NCBI GenBank assembly: GCA_002989075.1 | Contig: PSQN01000005.1 | Location: 2,059,241 to 2,123,240 of the forward strand | Direction: 5' to 3' | DNA: 64,000 bases | Source of the DNA: Arthonia radiata | Lineage: Eukaryota > Ascomycota > Arthoniomycetes > Arthoniales > Arthoniaceae | Position numbers and translations under genes: made by a program | The notes under the pieces: generated by a model | The model's input: only the letters and a program-made list of their open reading frames with translations | The model's database searches: none | What the model was told of the DNA's origin: nothing | Shown here: positions 35,700-48,221 of the stretch, in pieces | How the letters are laid out: each line of letters begins with the position of its first letter | Numbering within the stretch: position 1 is the first letter of the stretch

Positions 35700-38600
35700 C
35701 AGGCGTGGTGTGGAATCTTGTCGTGTATGTTGAGACCAGTGGTAAGTGTCTGGAGGCTCGAGACTGACATTGTGTGTATGATATCGATTGTCAGAGCAAT
35801 GAATGCGTTTCCCTAATAAGCACAAGAAGCTCTTCCTCTTTCTTTTCTCATTCCTCGAGCCAGCACAGTAAGTATAGCTGGCTGTTCGCGCACTGGCACA
35901 AGCGCTTTGCATTGAAAGAGATGCTTGCAGTGCTCGAAAGGGTGTCTAGCTCCGCCACATGAAAGCTACATGCTACAAGCTTCGCAAGGTTTTCGTCACA
36001 GCACCGCAACCTCTGAACGGCGCAGCCAGAGCTTCGGCAACTGCGTTGAGATCAGCATGCCTTCAATTCAAGGGGCCTACACGGCAATGAGGAGACGAAA
36101 AGCAATGGGTTCCACGGCTATGGCATTCCAGGCTTGCGTCTCACGTGTTTGCAAGGCTGTCGAGCATGATTATGTTCGCCGTGGCATTTTTGTCCTTTGC
36201 AAGCCTAGAAGCCTCGCTCATGGTAAAAGCTTCCTTCTAGATGATGTTGAGATTGGCTCATGGCAGGAAAACGACTCCCCTACGCTGATCTACTCGCCTT
36301 GTTGCGCTGAGACCGAGCTACTGCCCTCCAGCTTAGGTTGGTGGGCTAGCGATGGCTTGACGGGACCTGGAGTTCTGTGTCAGCTCTTGATTCAGCGAAT
36401 ATCTATGGTGTCATCGCGTATATGGAGCGGTCGCCTGACGGCTGCTTTGCCTCTGCATTGATGTCGGAAGCTGTTTGGACCACCCACACAAGATGATGGC
36501 AAAGGGGTCACTTACTCAGGCTATCCTCTACCTACGTCGCCGAAGTCAAATGTGCGCAACGCATTCAAAGCCGAATGGATGTAAGGATACTAGGACGTCG
36601 AAGACCATCATCGGCAGTCCCAGCGAGTTGTACTGAAACTCCACTTAACACCTTGACACTCGTGCCTAAATCGCAAAGTCGCAGCAATATTGACGATCCC
36701 CTGGAACATGTGGTGTCTGTATTTGCGTCTACCAGGAACAAGTTATCAGACTTGCACAGGCTTGCAAGAGCTCGTTGTGAAGTCCAAGGCGCGGCACCAG
36801 GAGGCTGAAGTGTCATTGGAGCAACTCAGCGCGCTACAAGTATCAAGCCTGACGTATTGATCTATCTTCAAGTCGCATTCAAAACGCAATTCGACTGATC
36901 AGCATAGGACAGGGGGATTGCTTGCACCGCCGATTAATCTTTCTCGTCTAGCAGCCAGTACGAGCAAGAAAGAAGGCTGTCCCGTTGGCCATCATCGCCG
37001 TTTGTCACACATCGATGAACTCTTTCGGCATTCGTACAGCAGCCATTTTGTACAACTAGCCTGGGCTAGGCAGTTGCGATCATCGTAACCCCCCTTGTCG
37101 TAATCTTGTGTGGCTTTGCGCTGTTTGCTACTTCTAGCCGCAGAACCTGCCTACGGTACAGTCAATCACTGCTGACGCTTCTGATACACGTCACGCACCG
37201 CAAACGTGCACTGCGAATATACTCAGCAACTCAAGACTATAAGAGACCCCACACCACAACGATACATCCCACAACCAGCGACGGGATTTCAAAGGACTCC
37301 GAGATATGTACCTCGTAGGGGGCGCAAGATATCAGGCTAGGGGGACACTTTACCGCCTGAATCGATGTGCGCACGATGGATAGGCCTTGAATAGCTGAAG
37401 ATGTTAATGATGGCCAGCTTCATTAGAAAGTATTCCGTCCTCCATTGACGGCTTCAGCCGTTAATAGAAAGACACGCAAATCCGTCGCTGTGACAATGGA
37501 TACCGTCGAGCGCAAATCTTCTTCTTGGAGGCTTTTCTTGATCCCACTTGCTCGTCTTCACATCTAACGACTTCAGGTTTTACGGCCTCCCCACAGATGA
37601 TATCCTGGAGTCACCAGATGACATACCTTCACATATGTCGCAACTCTCCGATGTTCCGACTAGTATGTGATAGCATCTGATGACGCAGAGGCTCACGCAG
37701 AAAACTGTTATAGCTGCTCTTGTGTTCAGCACAGCTGCCCGCGAGACTCAGCATGAGACCGATGGCAAGCCTGTTAGCGAGTATGGGCAGCACATCTTCA
37801 TAAGACCTTGGCCTTCTTCATCGCACACATTAGCGCCGATCGGACCATGATCGGATCAAAGCACGAAGAGGTGGTCGTCGTCGTTGCGCTCTCTACAATT
37901 GCGGGAAGCACGGAGGAAGACGCGCGTCTATGCACACGCATGGCTCTTCATTGATGAAACTGCGATGCAACCTCTCCGTTACCACATAGGTGTGATGCAG
38001 TGCTACCTACTGATCCCTCTGCTCTCTGCAGCAGCTTGAAAAGAAGCATCACGCTTTATATTACCCGGGCTTGCTGTGGCCGGCGCTTTGCTGTACGCAC
38101 GGTTACATGTAGCTCTTATGCATTCACGCTTCCATTTGGACACTGGAGGTCTCACAATGGGTAGCCAGGGATCGACAAATACTGCGAAATCGATTAGAAG
38201 CTTGAATTGTGCGCCGAAAACGGTATACACCGCGCATTTGGCGGCGTGCCCAGTGTGTGGAACGGGTCTTGGAACAGCAACGTGATGCTGATCATCACGT
38301 CGTTCCAGGGGCCGCTCCTGCACCAAAGGCTCTCGGCGTGAGGTCAACAGCCTTTGGACTCTCGCCGCAGCTTCGGAAGGGATCGAACCACCCCCTATGG
38401 GACATCCAGACGCCTTTTACGTTGAGATGCCACACCGTATCTAACAGCTGGCTAAATACAGTGACGAAGGTTGTGTACCTGTCGCAAGCTGCACGCACTC
38501 CCCAACGGCACGGCATCAAAGTTCCGTCCGCAATCTGGCTATCTGTCCGCTTGGCGCAGATTTGAAAAGCTGCCCCAAGACACAATCACTTGATCGCACA

Positions 38601-41600
38601 GCACGCGTCTGCTTTGCAACTGGAAGGGTTTCACTTTGTAGGGGATTGAGACTTCAACTTGGCCTATGTCGGCTCTTGGTTTCCCATCAGGGACGAACCG
38701 AGATGGTGTTGTTCTGTGACAGTGCGCACTATTGGCAAACGCGCAGCACCGCTTGTTTGTGCTGCACGATCAGGGCCGAATAAGTGCTTGGTGCGCCATC
38801 TTCTGGGCCCCAAAAAGCAAGCTATTATGGCACTGCCCCTCGGGTCGATGAACTTCGCATTTTCTTCGCCCTGACAGTTTTGGCACGGGTAGTGATATTG
38901 GCTGAGCTAGCTAAGACGTCAACAGTACCTTGTCCACAGACCCGAGCGTTCTGACTCCAGCCTTGAAGCAGCTGCATCTCGGAGCGTACTCTCCTCCAAA
39001 CACGCAGTCAGCCATGTTACGGCTTTTGATGAGTGGCTCCTTCGTCTGGTACTCGTAAGCGGGAACGGCGAACAGTCATAAACGGCAGCTAATAAGCAGC
39101 CCTCACGGTGCTAAGACGAACGCGAGACCAGGATATTTTGACTGTAAAATCTTGGAAGGTGATGGCGACGAGTGTCATTGCAGCTTCGTCGTCAAAAGAG
39201 TTTGTTAGCATGATACGTTCTGACGGCATCATGAGCGCCGTGCTACCCCTCCTTTCGTTTCTCTGCAAGTTTGAAACGTCGTTACGATATGCTGAACCTC
39301 CGCAGGTCCTAACTACGCAAAGCTAGTAACATTCCGCGCATCTAGAAGTGCGTTGCAAAACGCGACATCTCTTGCGCAGTATGAACATACATGCATGGCT
39401 ACAAATATTGAATTCTCAACCCATTCTGGATTGTTTGTCTTCTGCACCGATTATAGTGGCGGCTCTCAAGAGTATCTGTCAATCCCGAGGGGAGATGAAA
39501 ACCATTATCTATCGTGACGGCGTCGGCACACACTTGAAAGAAGGTCGCAACGAAGCACCGATGGCCTGTGACGACGCATAGTATTGGCAGCGCCGACGCA
39601 TACGCATTCGAAGAAGTCGGGGCAATGACATACAATCTCCTGCTTGCTTCTTACTCGCCTGCCTAACACCAGATCATCCGATACTTTTGACAGCAACAAG
39701 TCCTCTTTGAGTAATTGGGTCAAATGCGACATTAGTAGCCTCGCCAGCTCATCTGAGCCTTTGACGAGGAAAGCGGAGGCATGTCATGTGTCTGGAAGCT
39801 CTTGTCTGACAGGATAGCTATCGCCGTAGGCGTGAGTCGCTTTTCTGTTACATCAGCGGCGAGAGCTCCATGCAATGCACTGAATGCAGGGGATGGGCGC
39901 TGAAGAAGGGGGTGGAGCATCTTTGCTTCATCGGGTCAGTTTAGCTGTCTGAGAAGCGCCTACAGGAAATATCAGCATCTCCGAAGCTGCTTATGATCAG
40001 CGCCACCGTCGTTGCCGCATGAGCATGATACGTGACGCTGCAACTGATATCAGGCGCTTCAGTTGCGACTTGTTGATGATCGTCCCCTTCCAGGGCTTCT
40101 TCCACTTGTGTCCGAGCCAGAATGTCTCCAGATACCTAAGCCTTGCTGGTCACGACGCACTACTGATATAATCTGCGGCTAACTACACATTATGTTGCAT
40201 GCGAAGCCTGCCGAACACTACACGACCTCCGGAAAGGAGAAATTCCGAGCATCATGGGGGTTTGTGATAAAACCTTGCGTCTTGAATGCAGTCTGTGAGT
40301 CGTAACGAGTTGGTATCAACATCGAAGCCGGCCGAGGGGATGCAGCAGCTTTGCCGTATTGAAAACAGCTGCAGAGACGCCAGAAAGTCTTACGTAAGGA
40401 CGCATGGTGCAAAACAGCGTGCAGTGACGCCTATCGTCACCACGTCTACGACTGTCAAGTTCTCGGTCATATCAAAGTTCGTTCCAAAAATATCTGGTGT
40501 ATCAAGACTTATACCCCCTCGGCGCACCGTAAGCCGTGCTATCACAGGAAGTTCGTGTGATATACGATCTCATGTTGATAGCCGCACAAGAAACGTCTTC
40601 AATGGACAGCAGGCTTGCATCGGCTGCTCATCATACGAGACAGACTGATTATGTGCCAATTGCAGGCTTGCTCACAGAAAAAGGCGTTATAGACATCCTA
40701 CTGCGAAAGACAGACCCAGTTCCGACGTTCAATGTCGCAGACATCGCTGGGCACTCATAAACTCGGCGATCCGTGAGGGGATAGCATCCAGCCAAGTCCA
40801 TCGTGCAAAGCCTTACGTCTGCTAGTCAAGCATGCGCTAGAAGCCCGTCGCACGTAGTAGAACGTCCGAATAGTACTGACATTATCGACACTCATCACCG
40901 TCGCTAACACACACATCTTGGGTATTCAAGGTTCCAGCCATTTTGCATCCACTTAGCCGATGATTACGTCGAAAATGCGAGGCCGGCGCCTGTTCTCTAG
41001 AGGATTAGTTCAAACCTCCCAGCTTCGCAACAGATGTGTCATCGGCAATGGCCCAGGCGTAGAAACTGTCAAGCCCTCCAATCTATGTAAGACACCGTAA
41101 CAGAGGTTTATACGGCGTAACCAGGTTCAAGACTCCATGAAAGAAGTGTTGCTACTGGCAAGGGGATATCTCAACCTCTGATGCTCGAGCGTTCGACAAC
41201 GCTCAGAACTTCTTCTACTGCGCTTGTTATTGCCTTCGCTTCCTGCGTAGCGCAATAATGATGTTCACGCGCGTTCTCGATCATGTGGGCAATACTGTAC
41301 AAGCTCAGCTGAACGCGCCTCAATTTGACTGGTGCATGACCGATCTCCTTTCCCCCTCAATTCTGCTTATTATCTGGGCTCTATATTCGAAGACATCGTT
41401 TCTGGTTGTGAAGATCCAATCGGACTGAGCAGGATGGCACTCAAATACTCATAGAAGCTTGTGCAACCTGCGGTCAAATACCAATGCACGCCTTCCACCC
41501 TCTGCATACGGTCGTCACTTTAGCGCCATAAGCTTGTAGGTTTGAGAGAAGCTATGCAGTTTACGTCGGCTTCGAAAGCATCTCAGCACAGCGGCCTTGA

Positions 41601-42946
41601 CTGTGACCAGGGGATAGAGTACCGTGGTTGGTATAGCCCACGACGTGGATTGACGCAACATGCGAACACCCAAAAGTGCAGCTCCTGGAGCGCTCGATAA
41701 CGATCATCATGGCCCGTTGTGGCAGTCAGTCGATCGACAACGCGCGGAGCGTTTTGACGCCGTTTGACATATGCGATGAGCGTTCCCCTCATAAGCCTTT
41801 CCGGAACTGCTGAGATTTCAATGGCCCTGATCCTGGCAACGGGGCACATGCTCGTCAGTCAGAGATTCTAGGATGCTCAGCCTGATCGGTATTCTTGCAA
41901 GAGATGCAGACTTTCGCGGGCTACGTAAGAGGAGTGCTCTCAAAACCAGCTACACCGGCAGATATTGCACAAAGCCAACGGTATACAGCTGGGAGACTAG
42001 GGGCTTGGTGGGTGCTCAGAAACGGAGATCATCCCCGCCCAAGACATACCTTTAAGAGCATAGGTGGGTCAATAGGGCGAGGAGCAGCGATGGAGACGAT
42101 CTCCATCGCATCTCTCCGGCTACGCAGACTTGCAGAGCAGCGCAGTCAAGAGCGACCAAAATCGTTGCCTCTAACATCAGCGACTTCGCCCCTTGAGTAT
42201 CTGACGGTATGTCTTTCTTGCCACCCACCTCCATCACCTGACCATCTCCTCCACGCTACCCTCATGGACGTACATACCTTCTCACCCAGTTCCGCGCTCC
42301 TCCACGAGACACCATACCCCACACACGCCTGTGGAGACTCCAAAAACGATCAAGCATGAAGCAGAGATGGCATCTCACCACAAGTTTTCAGCCACGTCGA
42401 CATGAGCTCAAGCCCTCCAGCTCTACCCATCGACCCGTCGCCTCCATCTCCCGGCAGCGAATTACCGGCCTCGGCCGAACTCCTGAGCCTGCGTACGCTG
42501 TAAGTACCAGCAAGATACGCGATGATGATCTCCGTCGGTGAAGAGAGCTTGCACAGGGACACCCCGAATATGGCGCGTTCAGCACATGCGAAAAATCAAG
42601 AGGAGATCGCACGGCAGCTGAAGTTGCGGCGTCCACCCCTATCAAAACATCTTTTGTCGTCTGGTAGCTCATGGCGGCCTACTGAGGAGGCCAGGACTGC
42701 TGCAGGATCCCGTTGCTTAGATATGCATGATGGCAGAGGCGGCGCCTTGCAAAGTGTTCACTGTTGATGGCACGTGCTAGAAAGCGATAGTGGCTGACGG
42801 AGGGCTCTTCAAGCAGGATGACCCATGCTGCACTAGATGTTGAGACTAAAAACGCACCTGTGATGTTGATGACGTCCGGGAGACTATGAAAAGCTTGCGC
42901 TTGGCACACGAGCCAAGAATACCGGTCAGAAAGCGGCCGAGCTGAA
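35700..42946. other. Long gene-poor tract
   Basis: Over 7 kb of GC-balanced DNA without a supported gene. One plus-strand frame at 35925-36461 would give about 134 aa from its first ATG (36058), without any recognised feature, and is not called. Several short open frames are flanked by splice-like signals, as expected of old, decayed gene sequence, but no family could be named. No RNA gene, microsatellite array or transposon end was seen. Confidence 0.4.
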
Positions 42947-43420
42947 CTATGCACCTTGAAGATCATCATCACTGGGTGTGCACTGCCAATGCAGCGCACC
43001 GAACATCGCGAACCACAGGGAAGAACACGAAGAAGACAAGAAGGTACTGTGAGCCTTGGAGAACGCCCCTATTTGGATCCCTCTAACTAAAATTGGGTCA
43101 TCATGCCTCACCCATGACCGCTCCTCCTCCATCGTCTGCCAGGTCGCGGCGCTCGCGGTGGCCTTGTGCCCGCGCACCGGGACTTGCTAGGAGGGTGCGC
43201 CTCCCGAGGAAAGCGACGCGCGCAGTGGCGTGGACGCGGACGCTGTGGTGTGTGGTTGCTGAGATGTGGAGGTCAGCGGGGTCAGCAATTTGGGCGATGA
43301 GGGATGGGGTGCGGTGATTTCAGAAGGGGATGATGTAGTGGATCATACCATCTCGGACTCTTCAAAGAGCCCGTAGAAAACCCTCAACGCGTGGCTCGCC
43401 TCCCTGCAGCCCGCGTAGTC
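42947..43420 (-). pseudogene. Exon fragments of an unidentified gene
   Basis: Two coding-like stretches are visible on the minus strand. One reads ETMDYAGCREASHALRVFYG and on to a GTATGA donor at about 43350. The other begins after a CTCCTAG acceptor near 43192 and reads VPVRGHKATASAATWQTMEE, ending at a GGGTGAG donor near 43127. Local GC content and codon use are gene-like. Between them no intron choice that I tried gives a continuous frame without a stop, so this is either a gene with an unresolved structure or a relic. Function unknown. Confidence 0.35.
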
Positions 43421-43693
43421 CATCGTCTCCCGCACCGGACCACTAACTTCACTACCTGATGGTGTATATCAAAACACCTGTTGCCGTCGGAAAACATCCG
43501 TACGATCCAATTGATGCTCCAAGCAAGGGATACCAAGCTGGATCATCAAGGTATCGAAGGCGCAATCCCTTAAAAAGACAGCGTATCAACAATCCGTCGC
43601 CTTCGCGTGATATCAACCGTACCATAACGCCAGTCGTGATGCCGTCATGATATCATTATACCTCTGCCTATTATACATCTTTCAGACGTCTTC

Positions 43694-43960
43694 TTAGGTC
43701 CTCACCGGAACCATGTGGCCGTTGGCTGGGTTTCGGCCCATCTCAGTCGGAGCAACCTCGTTTATTGTCTCGTCCGAGAATATCAGATCGTCCTCGAGAC
43801 TCACGGTATCCTCGATCTTAAAGAAGAGGAGTGGAATCGCTATGAGAAGACCGATGATGAGGAGACCAAAGCACGAGGCGTACTCGTTCAGGTATGGAAT
43901 CTTCGCAGTGTCCACGCCGAAAGCAAGCCTCGTGCGTCTCGTCAGAGAACGAGACCGGCA
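43694..43960 (-). pseudogene. C-terminal fragment of a membrane protein
   Basis: The minus strand has a clean 3' end of a coding sequence: a hydrophilic lead LAFGVDTAKIPYLNEYA, one strong membrane helix (CFGLLIIGLLIAIPLLFF), an acidic tail with KIEDTVSLEDDLIFSDE and a stop at 43694. The layout resembles the last helix and cytosolic tail of a transporter of the major facilitator type, but this is inference from shape alone. I could not connect it to further upstream helices, so it is listed as a fragment. The frame starts inside an open region without an ATG. Confidence 0.35.
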
Positions 43961-44046
43961 AAGTCCAGGAGGGGGGCGCTTCGAACATCGACTGTCAGCT
44001 TGTTGTTCTCAAGTATGTCTTGAAGGGGATTACTCACGAAATGGGA

Positions 44047-44745
44047 TCACATACACCTCTGCCCCCCTCTTGGGTCAGGGCCGGCGAAACCCGGCCGGCC
44101 GATGATGATGATCTCCACCGACCGGCGGTGCCTTCGATGCCCGGAACATTGGGGCGAGATGTTTGCCGACGGACCAGCCGCCAGCAAACATCCCTTCCCC
44201 TGAAGAATCTGACTATGATCGAAGTATGGTCCAAGACCAGCTTGAAGACTATCCAAGTGAGCGTGACTTGTGCTCTTATAGCCTTTGGCGGGTGACGTGC
44301 TGGAGAGTCCTCGGCTGTCGGCTGTTCTTGTCTTGGTAGTCCAGATTCGTTGAGTGCAGGCGTGAGTGGCAAGCTTCGGAGTCGTGGTATGAGTGACAAG
44401 CTTCGATGTCGTGATACGAGTGACAAGCTTCGAAGTTGTGATATGAGTGACACGCTTCGGTGATGTGGTGTGAGTGGCATGCTTCGGTGTTGTAGTGTGA
44501 GTTGCATGCTTCGGAGTCACGGTGTGAGCGACCAAGATCGGAGCTGAGATGTGAGTGACAAGCTTTGAAGTTGTTGTCGCATTGAGTTGATTGGTCTGCG
44601 TGGTGAGTTGAGCTGATGGCAGATACGATCGCGTGTCTTGCAAGCTTTGAAGCGTCATGTCTCGATGTCTTGGGTCGATGAGAGCGGTAAGAGGGCTTGC
44701 AACACCGATGCTGAGACAGCTTTCATGAACTCCTTGCTTTTGCAT
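44047..44745 (-). CDS. Hypothetical protein with nine-residue tandem repeats
   Basis: This ATG-started minus-strand frame of 232 codons is open further upstream to about 44870, where a possible acceptor TCGCCAG lies. The middle consists of eight nine-residue units of the form T-T-(P/S)-K-x-(V/A)-T-(H/R)-x, such as TTPKHATHT and TTSKLVTHI, encoded by a 27-bp minisatellite. The period is a multiple of three and the Thr/Lys/His pattern is kept although units differ at the DNA level, which favours coding use at some time. No signal peptide, membrane segment or known domain. The C-terminal part looks less natural, and the opposite strand at 44110-44290 also reads protein-like, so the true gene structure is unclear. 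Confidence 0.3.
   Translation of the reverse strand: MQKQGVHESCLSIGVASPLTALIDPRHRDMTLQSLQDTRSYLPSAQLTTQTNQLNATTTSKLVTHISAPILVAHTVTPKHATHTTTPKHATHTTSPKRVTHITTSKLVTRITTSKLVTHTTTPKLATHACTQRIWTTKTRTADSRGLSSTSPAKGYKSTSHAHLDSLQAGLGPYFDHSQILQGKGCLLAAGPSANISPQCSGHRRHRRSVEIIIIGRPGFAGPDPRGGQRCM
44363..44578. repeat. 27-bp minisatellite, eight units
   Basis: Eight consecutive 27-bp units, each starting GAG(T/C)G and most containing CA(A/T)GCTTCGG or a close variant, run from 44363 to 44578 with no change in period. Units differ at several positions each, so the array is old or under selection at the protein level. Confidence 0.9.
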
Positions 44746-44879
44746 AGCTTCGCTGATTGTTGATCGTTGCCAGCTCAAGCTCGGAACGATGCTGAAGTTT
44801 ATGATCGTGGAACGATGATGGTGAGCAGATTCGGCGTCGTCGAACGATGAAAGAAGTTGAAGCTGGCGACGTTACTGAC

Positions 44880-46955
44880 GCTACCGTGTGTTCATCTGAG
44901 CCGGCAATTGCAGGTCCGTGGTATGTGACTGGTAAGTGCTCCAGTTCGATCCCCGTGTTGTTGATGATGCTTCATTTGGTGCAGCACTGAGCTGCTTGGT
45001 GGTGGATCTTGACCTTTACCTCCTTCTCAGAACAGTTGCGGTGATACTGTAGTGACTACTGAAGAAGATGAACGTTATGCTACCTTCTTTGATGGGTTAG
45101 AGGCCTGTCTGATGGATTGAAAATCTTTTCTGCCGGTCAAAATCTTGAGAAGTAGCTTGTCTCTGAGGCAGTCAGACGAACGATGAATTCAATTTGCCCG
45201 CAAGACGTGCAAATACTCCTTGGAGCTTGGAGAGGCAGAGGAGAAGATACAACAGGGGCAGATTATGCGAGGTTGAGCAATCAGAGATGAAAAGGAGATG
45301 AACTTGGTCATGAAGGCGCAAGGAGGCAGCAGTCTGGATGAGTGTGGGGCAACGCAAGAGCGATGATCAGATTCTCCAACGCGCTAAGGCCAAACGAGGC
45401 ACGCGTCTTCCCCGCCGACCCTCCACCAGCGGAGCATACCTCCCCAATTCTTGGCATTGGGAGGAATCGGTACCGCAGGCAAGCACTGTGATCGATATGA
45501 AAGCTTTCTCTAGCCTTCAAGTCCAGCAACTGGTGTATTGAAGGGGACATGTTGTGTATTTTGTACTCGATTGTGATTCTGATGCGGCAAATCAATTCAG
45601 AACAAGATACTGCGGAGCATCACTCATGAGTTTAGATTGGCTGACTAGATTGCGCTCGCGGAGTGCAGCGTCAAGCGTGTTTTTGATGGTCTTAGCGAGG
45701 CTCTATGCTATCGCATTGCTGTAACACCGATGAGACACTGTTGTTGTGATCTCGCCCATATCTCAGACCAGTGACGTCCATTAGATGAGAACGACCGTCT
45801 TCATGACGGGGCCTTGCTTTCGCACACGTTCGCCTGACCTAGCAATTTTTGCGAGAAGCGTTACCCACCAGATTCATGTAGCTATCTTATACCCTGGGGG
45901 CATTTGTCACTAGAGGCGGGTAGCGGAGTCCAACCACAACAAAGGCTGAAGCTTCTACGGTAGTTTGCTCAAGATACCGCCGCGGCCCGACGTAGAGGCG
46001 AGAACTCCACTGATCGTGACCACCCACCTGCAACATCTTATTTGTAGACGCTTTTCTCTGAAGATCCCAAATCAGACGGCGTACCTAATCTTTCAAAGCG
46101 TCAAGGTTATGCGCAAAGATGTTTGAGCAGGTAACGAATGAGTATTGTCTGGTGGAATTGTTGTCCTACACCATACCGGCCTACAACGACGTTAAGATCT
46201 GATCCAGACCGTATGAGTTGATTGGTGTGACCGAGCTGCTTTTTGTCGCATCGTTATGGGCGAGGCTTATTCATGCGCAATGCTCGACGAGGACTTCAAC
46301 TCAGTTTCTCGAACTTGCTCGCTGGAGATTCAATCCTAGCTGTTGTTGTCATGAAGAGAGGGAATTGGGAATCATTGAAGGGCCGGTTCGCGGTGCGTTC
46401 GAATTGTGGAGGGACTGGGCTCCGACGATCTATCTCGTCCGTGATCATGCTAGTGAATCCTTAGCAGCGCTTTCGTGTCATTGGCTGAATCCTCAGCAAC
46501 GCTTTCGTATCATTGGCTTCTTGTGAGCACAATCGTGCTAATGAGCTCAGGCTCATCCGCTTATGCTGTCGCAATGTTCTCATGATCATTGAAGGAGTAC
46601 CGCCGGTGACTGTATGTATAAGTGCATTTGCATGATGTAAGGAGAATTTACAATTCATTGGAGAGCTGCCGTAGGTACGCGCGCGGGTCTTTAATCTGGC
46701 TTAACAGGGGTTCTGGGTGACCTGAAGACATAGGGCGGACGCCCTGGCCGACACCCGCCCGATCTCTGACATTATTAGACCGAACTTCCTGCATAACTGT
46801 TCAAATTGACCTTGACAAGAAGTTGATGAACTATGGCCTTCGTGTATGGTAAGATGGCCAGCATGAAGCCGTGTTTCGAGGTCGAGGTTGGACGTTAAAC
46901 CTGATTGGGTATAGTGGTGTCTGAGCGCCTCTTATTTCTCCATACCCTCTTCATC
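44880..46955. other. Gene-free stretch
   Basis: No supported gene. Short frames at 45308-45595 and 46218-46526 have no recognisable features. The region immediately before 46956 must contain the leader of the next gene. Confidence 0.5.
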
Positions 46956-48221
46956 ATGTCTTCGACGTCGCCCTCCAATCCTTCACTCTTGAGCCCATCA
47001 TCTGCTCTAGAGTTTCATCTCGATTCGTGTCCCAGAACATATCAGAACCCTACCAAGTATAATCTACCAGCATCCGGGGTCACCATGGTCATTTCCGACA
47101 TAGCTGGTCGAGCAGCTTCGCAACCTTTTCACCCCAGAGCATCAACCCCGAAGAAAGCCAAGGATACCGACGCCATCACTCCGTCGTCGCGTGAAGCTGA
47201 ACTAGAAGGCGAGCGTGACAGCATCCAGGCTGCTCTGTCATCGGTTCTCGTCCAGCTCGAGAAGGAGAAAAGGCGCAGCAAGTCTCACGAGGAGCGCATT
47301 GCCGAACTCGAGGCTGAAATCGCGAGACCCCGCGGCGGCGCCACCGATGCATCCGCCAGAGGTCTGATTCATGGCGTGAGCTTACTCTTCAATGCAATGG
47401 CCGAGCTTGAGCCGCATCTGCCCGCTGAGCTGGTCGCCAAGCTCAAAACCCGAGCCGGAGCCGCTGCCGCTAGAACCACCGAGAAACCCATCGAGAAACC
47501 CATCGAGAAACCCGTTGATAGCGACGGAAAAGACGCTGATTACCAGCCGAGTCCCCGTCGAGCCGCCATCAAAAGCACCGACACCACGCCGAAGCGCCCA
47601 CGCCGCGGAGCCGTCTCCCATCACAGCGCTGAGGAGGTCAGCGAGCCTGCTGAAGCGGAAGCTGATTCTGGCACCGTTGGTGCAGCGACCACTCCACGTA
47701 CTAACCCACGCAATTCCAGAAAGCGCCAGTCTGCCATTGGCATTTCCAACGAGGCGATTGCAGATGAGAAGGAGGGGCATCCAATAGGTAAGACGCGCCA
47801 AAAGCGGCCTCGTGCCGCCTCACTAGGTGCTTCGGACGGTAAAATAGCCTCATTTGATGCGGATGATGTTGAGCTTGCGAAGGCTGAACGCATCCGCGGA
47901 CCTGGGGGTACGTTCGTAAAAAAGACATCACTAATGCCGAGCGCCAGTACAGCCACCAGTGGCGAAGAGAATCAAGTTCACCATGAATCCCTCCAAAAAG
48001 GCAGAACTGGCGCCGCAGAAGAGAGCGCGCAAGTGAGCGATGGTGCGCAAGGCGCGAAAGCGGATGTCGACGCAGCGTGGGAGCGCGCGGTGATGGAGCA
48101 GGCGGCGCTGGGCGGATGGACTGTTAATAAGCGTGCAAAGGTGCCGGAGAAGGGCGACATGGGACCTCCGCGACCTGTTAAGAGAGCTCGTGTAAGCTCT
48201 AGTAAGGCGCGCGGCGTTTGA
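46956..48221 (+). CDS. Coiled-coil, Lys/Arg-rich nuclear-type hypothetical protein
   Basis: This single-exon gene encodes 421 aa, family not recognised. The start at 46956 (MSSTSPSNPSLL) is the first ATG; the frame is open for 51 bases more upstream, but only from a TTG. Residues 78-123 form a heptad-like coiled coil (AELEGERDSIQAALSSVLVQ continuing LEKEKRRSKSHEERIAELEA), so it probably oligomerises. A short repeat EKPIEKPIEKPV lies near residue 180. Several basic clusters (TPKRPRRGA, GKTRQKRPRA, RPVKRARV) look like nuclear localisation signals. A conserved-looking C-terminal piece WERAVMEQAALGGWTVNKRA may be a short interaction motif. Most of the rest is disordered. Chromatin or RNA-linked function is inference. 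Confidence 0.72.
   Translation: MSSTSPSNPSLLSPSSALEFHLDSCPRTYQNPTKYNLPASGVTMVISDIAGRAASQPFHPRASTPKKAKDTDAITPSSREAELEGERDSIQAALSSVLVQLEKEKRRSKSHEERIAELEAEIARPRGGATDASARGLIHGVSLLFNAMAELEPHLPAELVAKLKTRAGAAAARTTEKPIEKPIEKPVDSDGKDADYQPSPRRAAIKSTDTTPKRPRRGAVSHHSAEEVSEPAEAEADSGTVGAATTPRTNPRNSRKRQSAIGISNEAIADEKEGHPIGKTRQKRPRAASLGASDGKIASFDADDVELAKAERIRGPGGTFVKKTSLMPSASTATSGEENQVHHESLQKGRTGAAEESAQVSDGAQGAKADVDAAWERAVMEQAALGGWTVNKRAKVPEKGDMGPPRPVKRARVSSSKARGV

Noticed and set aside
35925-36461. Plus-strand frame of 178 codons
   Set aside because: TTG start; from the first ATG (36058) only about 134 residues remain and they show no domain or signal.
38385-38410. tRNA-like word GGGATCGAACC on the plus strand
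   Set aside because: No acceptor stem, anticodon arm or D-arm could be folded around it on either strand.
44947-44962. GTTCGATCC, resembling a tRNA T-arm
   Set aside because: No matching stems or anticodon region upstream.
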